Below, one piece after another: positions 62,853 to 64,000 of a DNA stretch of 64,000 nt. How positions within the stretch are numbered: position 1 is the first letter of the stretch; each line of letters begins with the position of its first letter. Below the pieces are notes generated by a model. It made no database searches. It had not been told where the DNA came from and worked only from the letters and a program-made list of their open reading frames with translations. The stretch is from Acidobacteriota bacterium (GTDB lineage: Bacteria > Acidobacteriota > Vicinamibacteria > Vicinamibacterales > UBA2999), in NCBI GenBank assembly GCA_016871195.1, contig VFZN01000006.1:1-64000 (forward strand), given 5' to 3'. The position numbers and the translations under genes are program-made.

Positions 62853-63930
62853 CCTGGTCGCGGCGGTCATGGCCGACGTTGTGGTGTCGGACGTGCACCT
62901 GCGGGTGGGCGAACCGATCTGGGTGCGTCGATGCGGTGTGATGCACGCGGTCGGGTCGGAGCGACTCGATGCGTCGGCACTCGATGCGGTGGCCGACTCC
63001 GTGCTCGATGCCTCGAGGAGGAGGCGCGTCGAGGCCGGGACCGACGTCGATGCGGCCTGGCCGATGCCGGGCAGCGACCGCTGGCGCGTGCATGCCTATC
63101 GCTCGGGCGGCCGACTGGCGCTGGCCCTGCGGCGCATCCCTTCGGTCGTGCCCACGCTGAGCGACCTCGGGCTTCCACAGAGCCTGGGTGACCTGGTGCA
63201 GCGGCCATCGGGGCTGGTGCTGGTAACCGGTCCCACTGGCAGCGGAAAGACGTCGACCATGGCCGCCCTGATCGACTGTCTCAACCGGCAACGCCCCTGT
63301 CATGTGCTGACCGTCGAAGACCCCGTCGAGTATGTGCACGCATCGCGTGTGGCCCTTGTGACACAACGGGAGCTCGACCGCGACATCGACACGATGGCCG
63401 GGGCGCTGCGGTCTGCCGTCCGCGCCGACCCTGACGTGGTGCTGGTCGGGGAACTGCGCGATGAGTCCACGGTCGATGCGGCGCTGCAACTGGCCGAGAC
63501 CGGACACCTGACGTTGGCTACGCTGCACACGCGGTCGGCCGTGGCGACCCTCCACCGCGTGGTCGATCTGGTGGCGCCGTCGAGGCAGGGCCATGTGCGA
63601 ACGCAGCTGGCGATGGTGCTGGCGGGTGTCGTAGCGCAGCGGCTGCTGCCGTCGGCCTCCGGTGAGGCACGCGTGGTCGCGGTCGAGGTGATGCGGGCGA
63701 CGCCGCCCATCCGTCACTTGCTTCGGGACGGCAAGGTGCATCAGCTGCCAGCGGCGATACAAGCGGCGGGCCGTGAAGGCGGCAGCTGGTTGCTCAATCA
63801 GTCGCTGGCCTCACTGGTCGCCAGCGGTCGCGTGCGCGCCCGTGACGCGCTGGCGGCGACAGACGACGAAGACGATCTCAGGCAATGGATAGCCCGCGCC
63901 TCGCGGGCCACCTGCGGTGACAGGAGTTAA
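62845..63930 (+). CDS. PilT/PilU-like twitching-motility ATPase
   Basis: Walker A 'VTGPTGSGKTSTMAALI', 'DPDVVLVGELRDESTVDAALQLAETGHLTLATLHT'. Confidence 0.88.
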   Translation: MHDLVAAVMADVVVSDVHLRVGEPIWVRRCGVMHAVGSERLDASALDAVADSVLDASRRRRVEAGTDVDAAWPMPGSDRWRVHAYRSGGRLALALRRIPSVVPTLSDLGLPQSLGDLVQRPSGLVLVTGPTGSGKTSTMAALIDCLNRQRPCHVLTVEDPVEYVHASRVALVTQRELDRDIDTMAGALRSAVRADPDVVLVGELRDESTVDAALQLAETGHLTLATLHTRSAVATLHRVVDLVAPSRQGHVRTQLAMVLAGVVAQRLLPSASGEARVVAVEVMRATPPIRHLLRDGKVHQLPAAIQAAGREGGSWLLNQSLASLVASGRVRARDALAATDDEDDLRQWIARASRATCGDRS

Positions 63931-63932
63931 GA

Positions 63933-64000
63933 ATGGCGGCACCGGGTCGGCTCGCGGGAGCGGAACAGGGGCGGGCGCTGCAGCAGTGTGCGCTGTTGCT
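63933..64000 (+). CDS. Start of a further ORF, truncated by window edge
   Basis: ATG after CAGGAGTT; MAAPGRLAGAEQGRALQQCALL... Confidence 0.5.
   Translation, partial: MAAPGRLAGAEQGRALQQCALL

Overview
High-GC bacterial chromosomal window. Gene content (Oar-like TonB receptor, VWFA-related acidobacterial-type protein, PD40 propeller hydrolases) suggests Acidobacteriota, but this is inference. The core is the translation/transcription supercluster on the + strand: tRNA-Thr/Tyr/Gly/Thr, tuf, rpmG, tRNA-Trp, secE-nusG-rplKAJL-rpoBC, then a ~6.4 kb mostly opposite-strand insertion (sulfatase, TauE/SafE, response regulator, histidine kinase, TPR protein), then rpsL-rpsG-fusA and a complete S10-spc-alpha array (rpsJ to rplQ). 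Left flank: PIN/TRAM, PlsC, DedA, B3/B4, IspDF fusion, GltX, two PD40 hydrolases, TonB receptor, RlmB. Right flank: VWFA-related protein, two MacB-like permeases plus membrane-fusion protein without an ATPase, Yip1-like protein, and GspE/PilT-type ATPases. No CRISPR array, IS element, prophage or rRNA was seen. Best candidates for novelty: (1) a recurrent TANNNT element 8-10 nt upstream of start codons, suggesting widespread leaderless transcription; (2) a cysteine-rich putative zinc-ribbon insertion in RpoB; (3) interlocking long stems in the 150-nt rpsD-rpoA gap; (4) a structured rpsL leader and a strong bulged hairpin before fusA; (5) a divergent IF-1 in the canonical infA slot. I did not find a clearly new multi-gene defence or mobile system.
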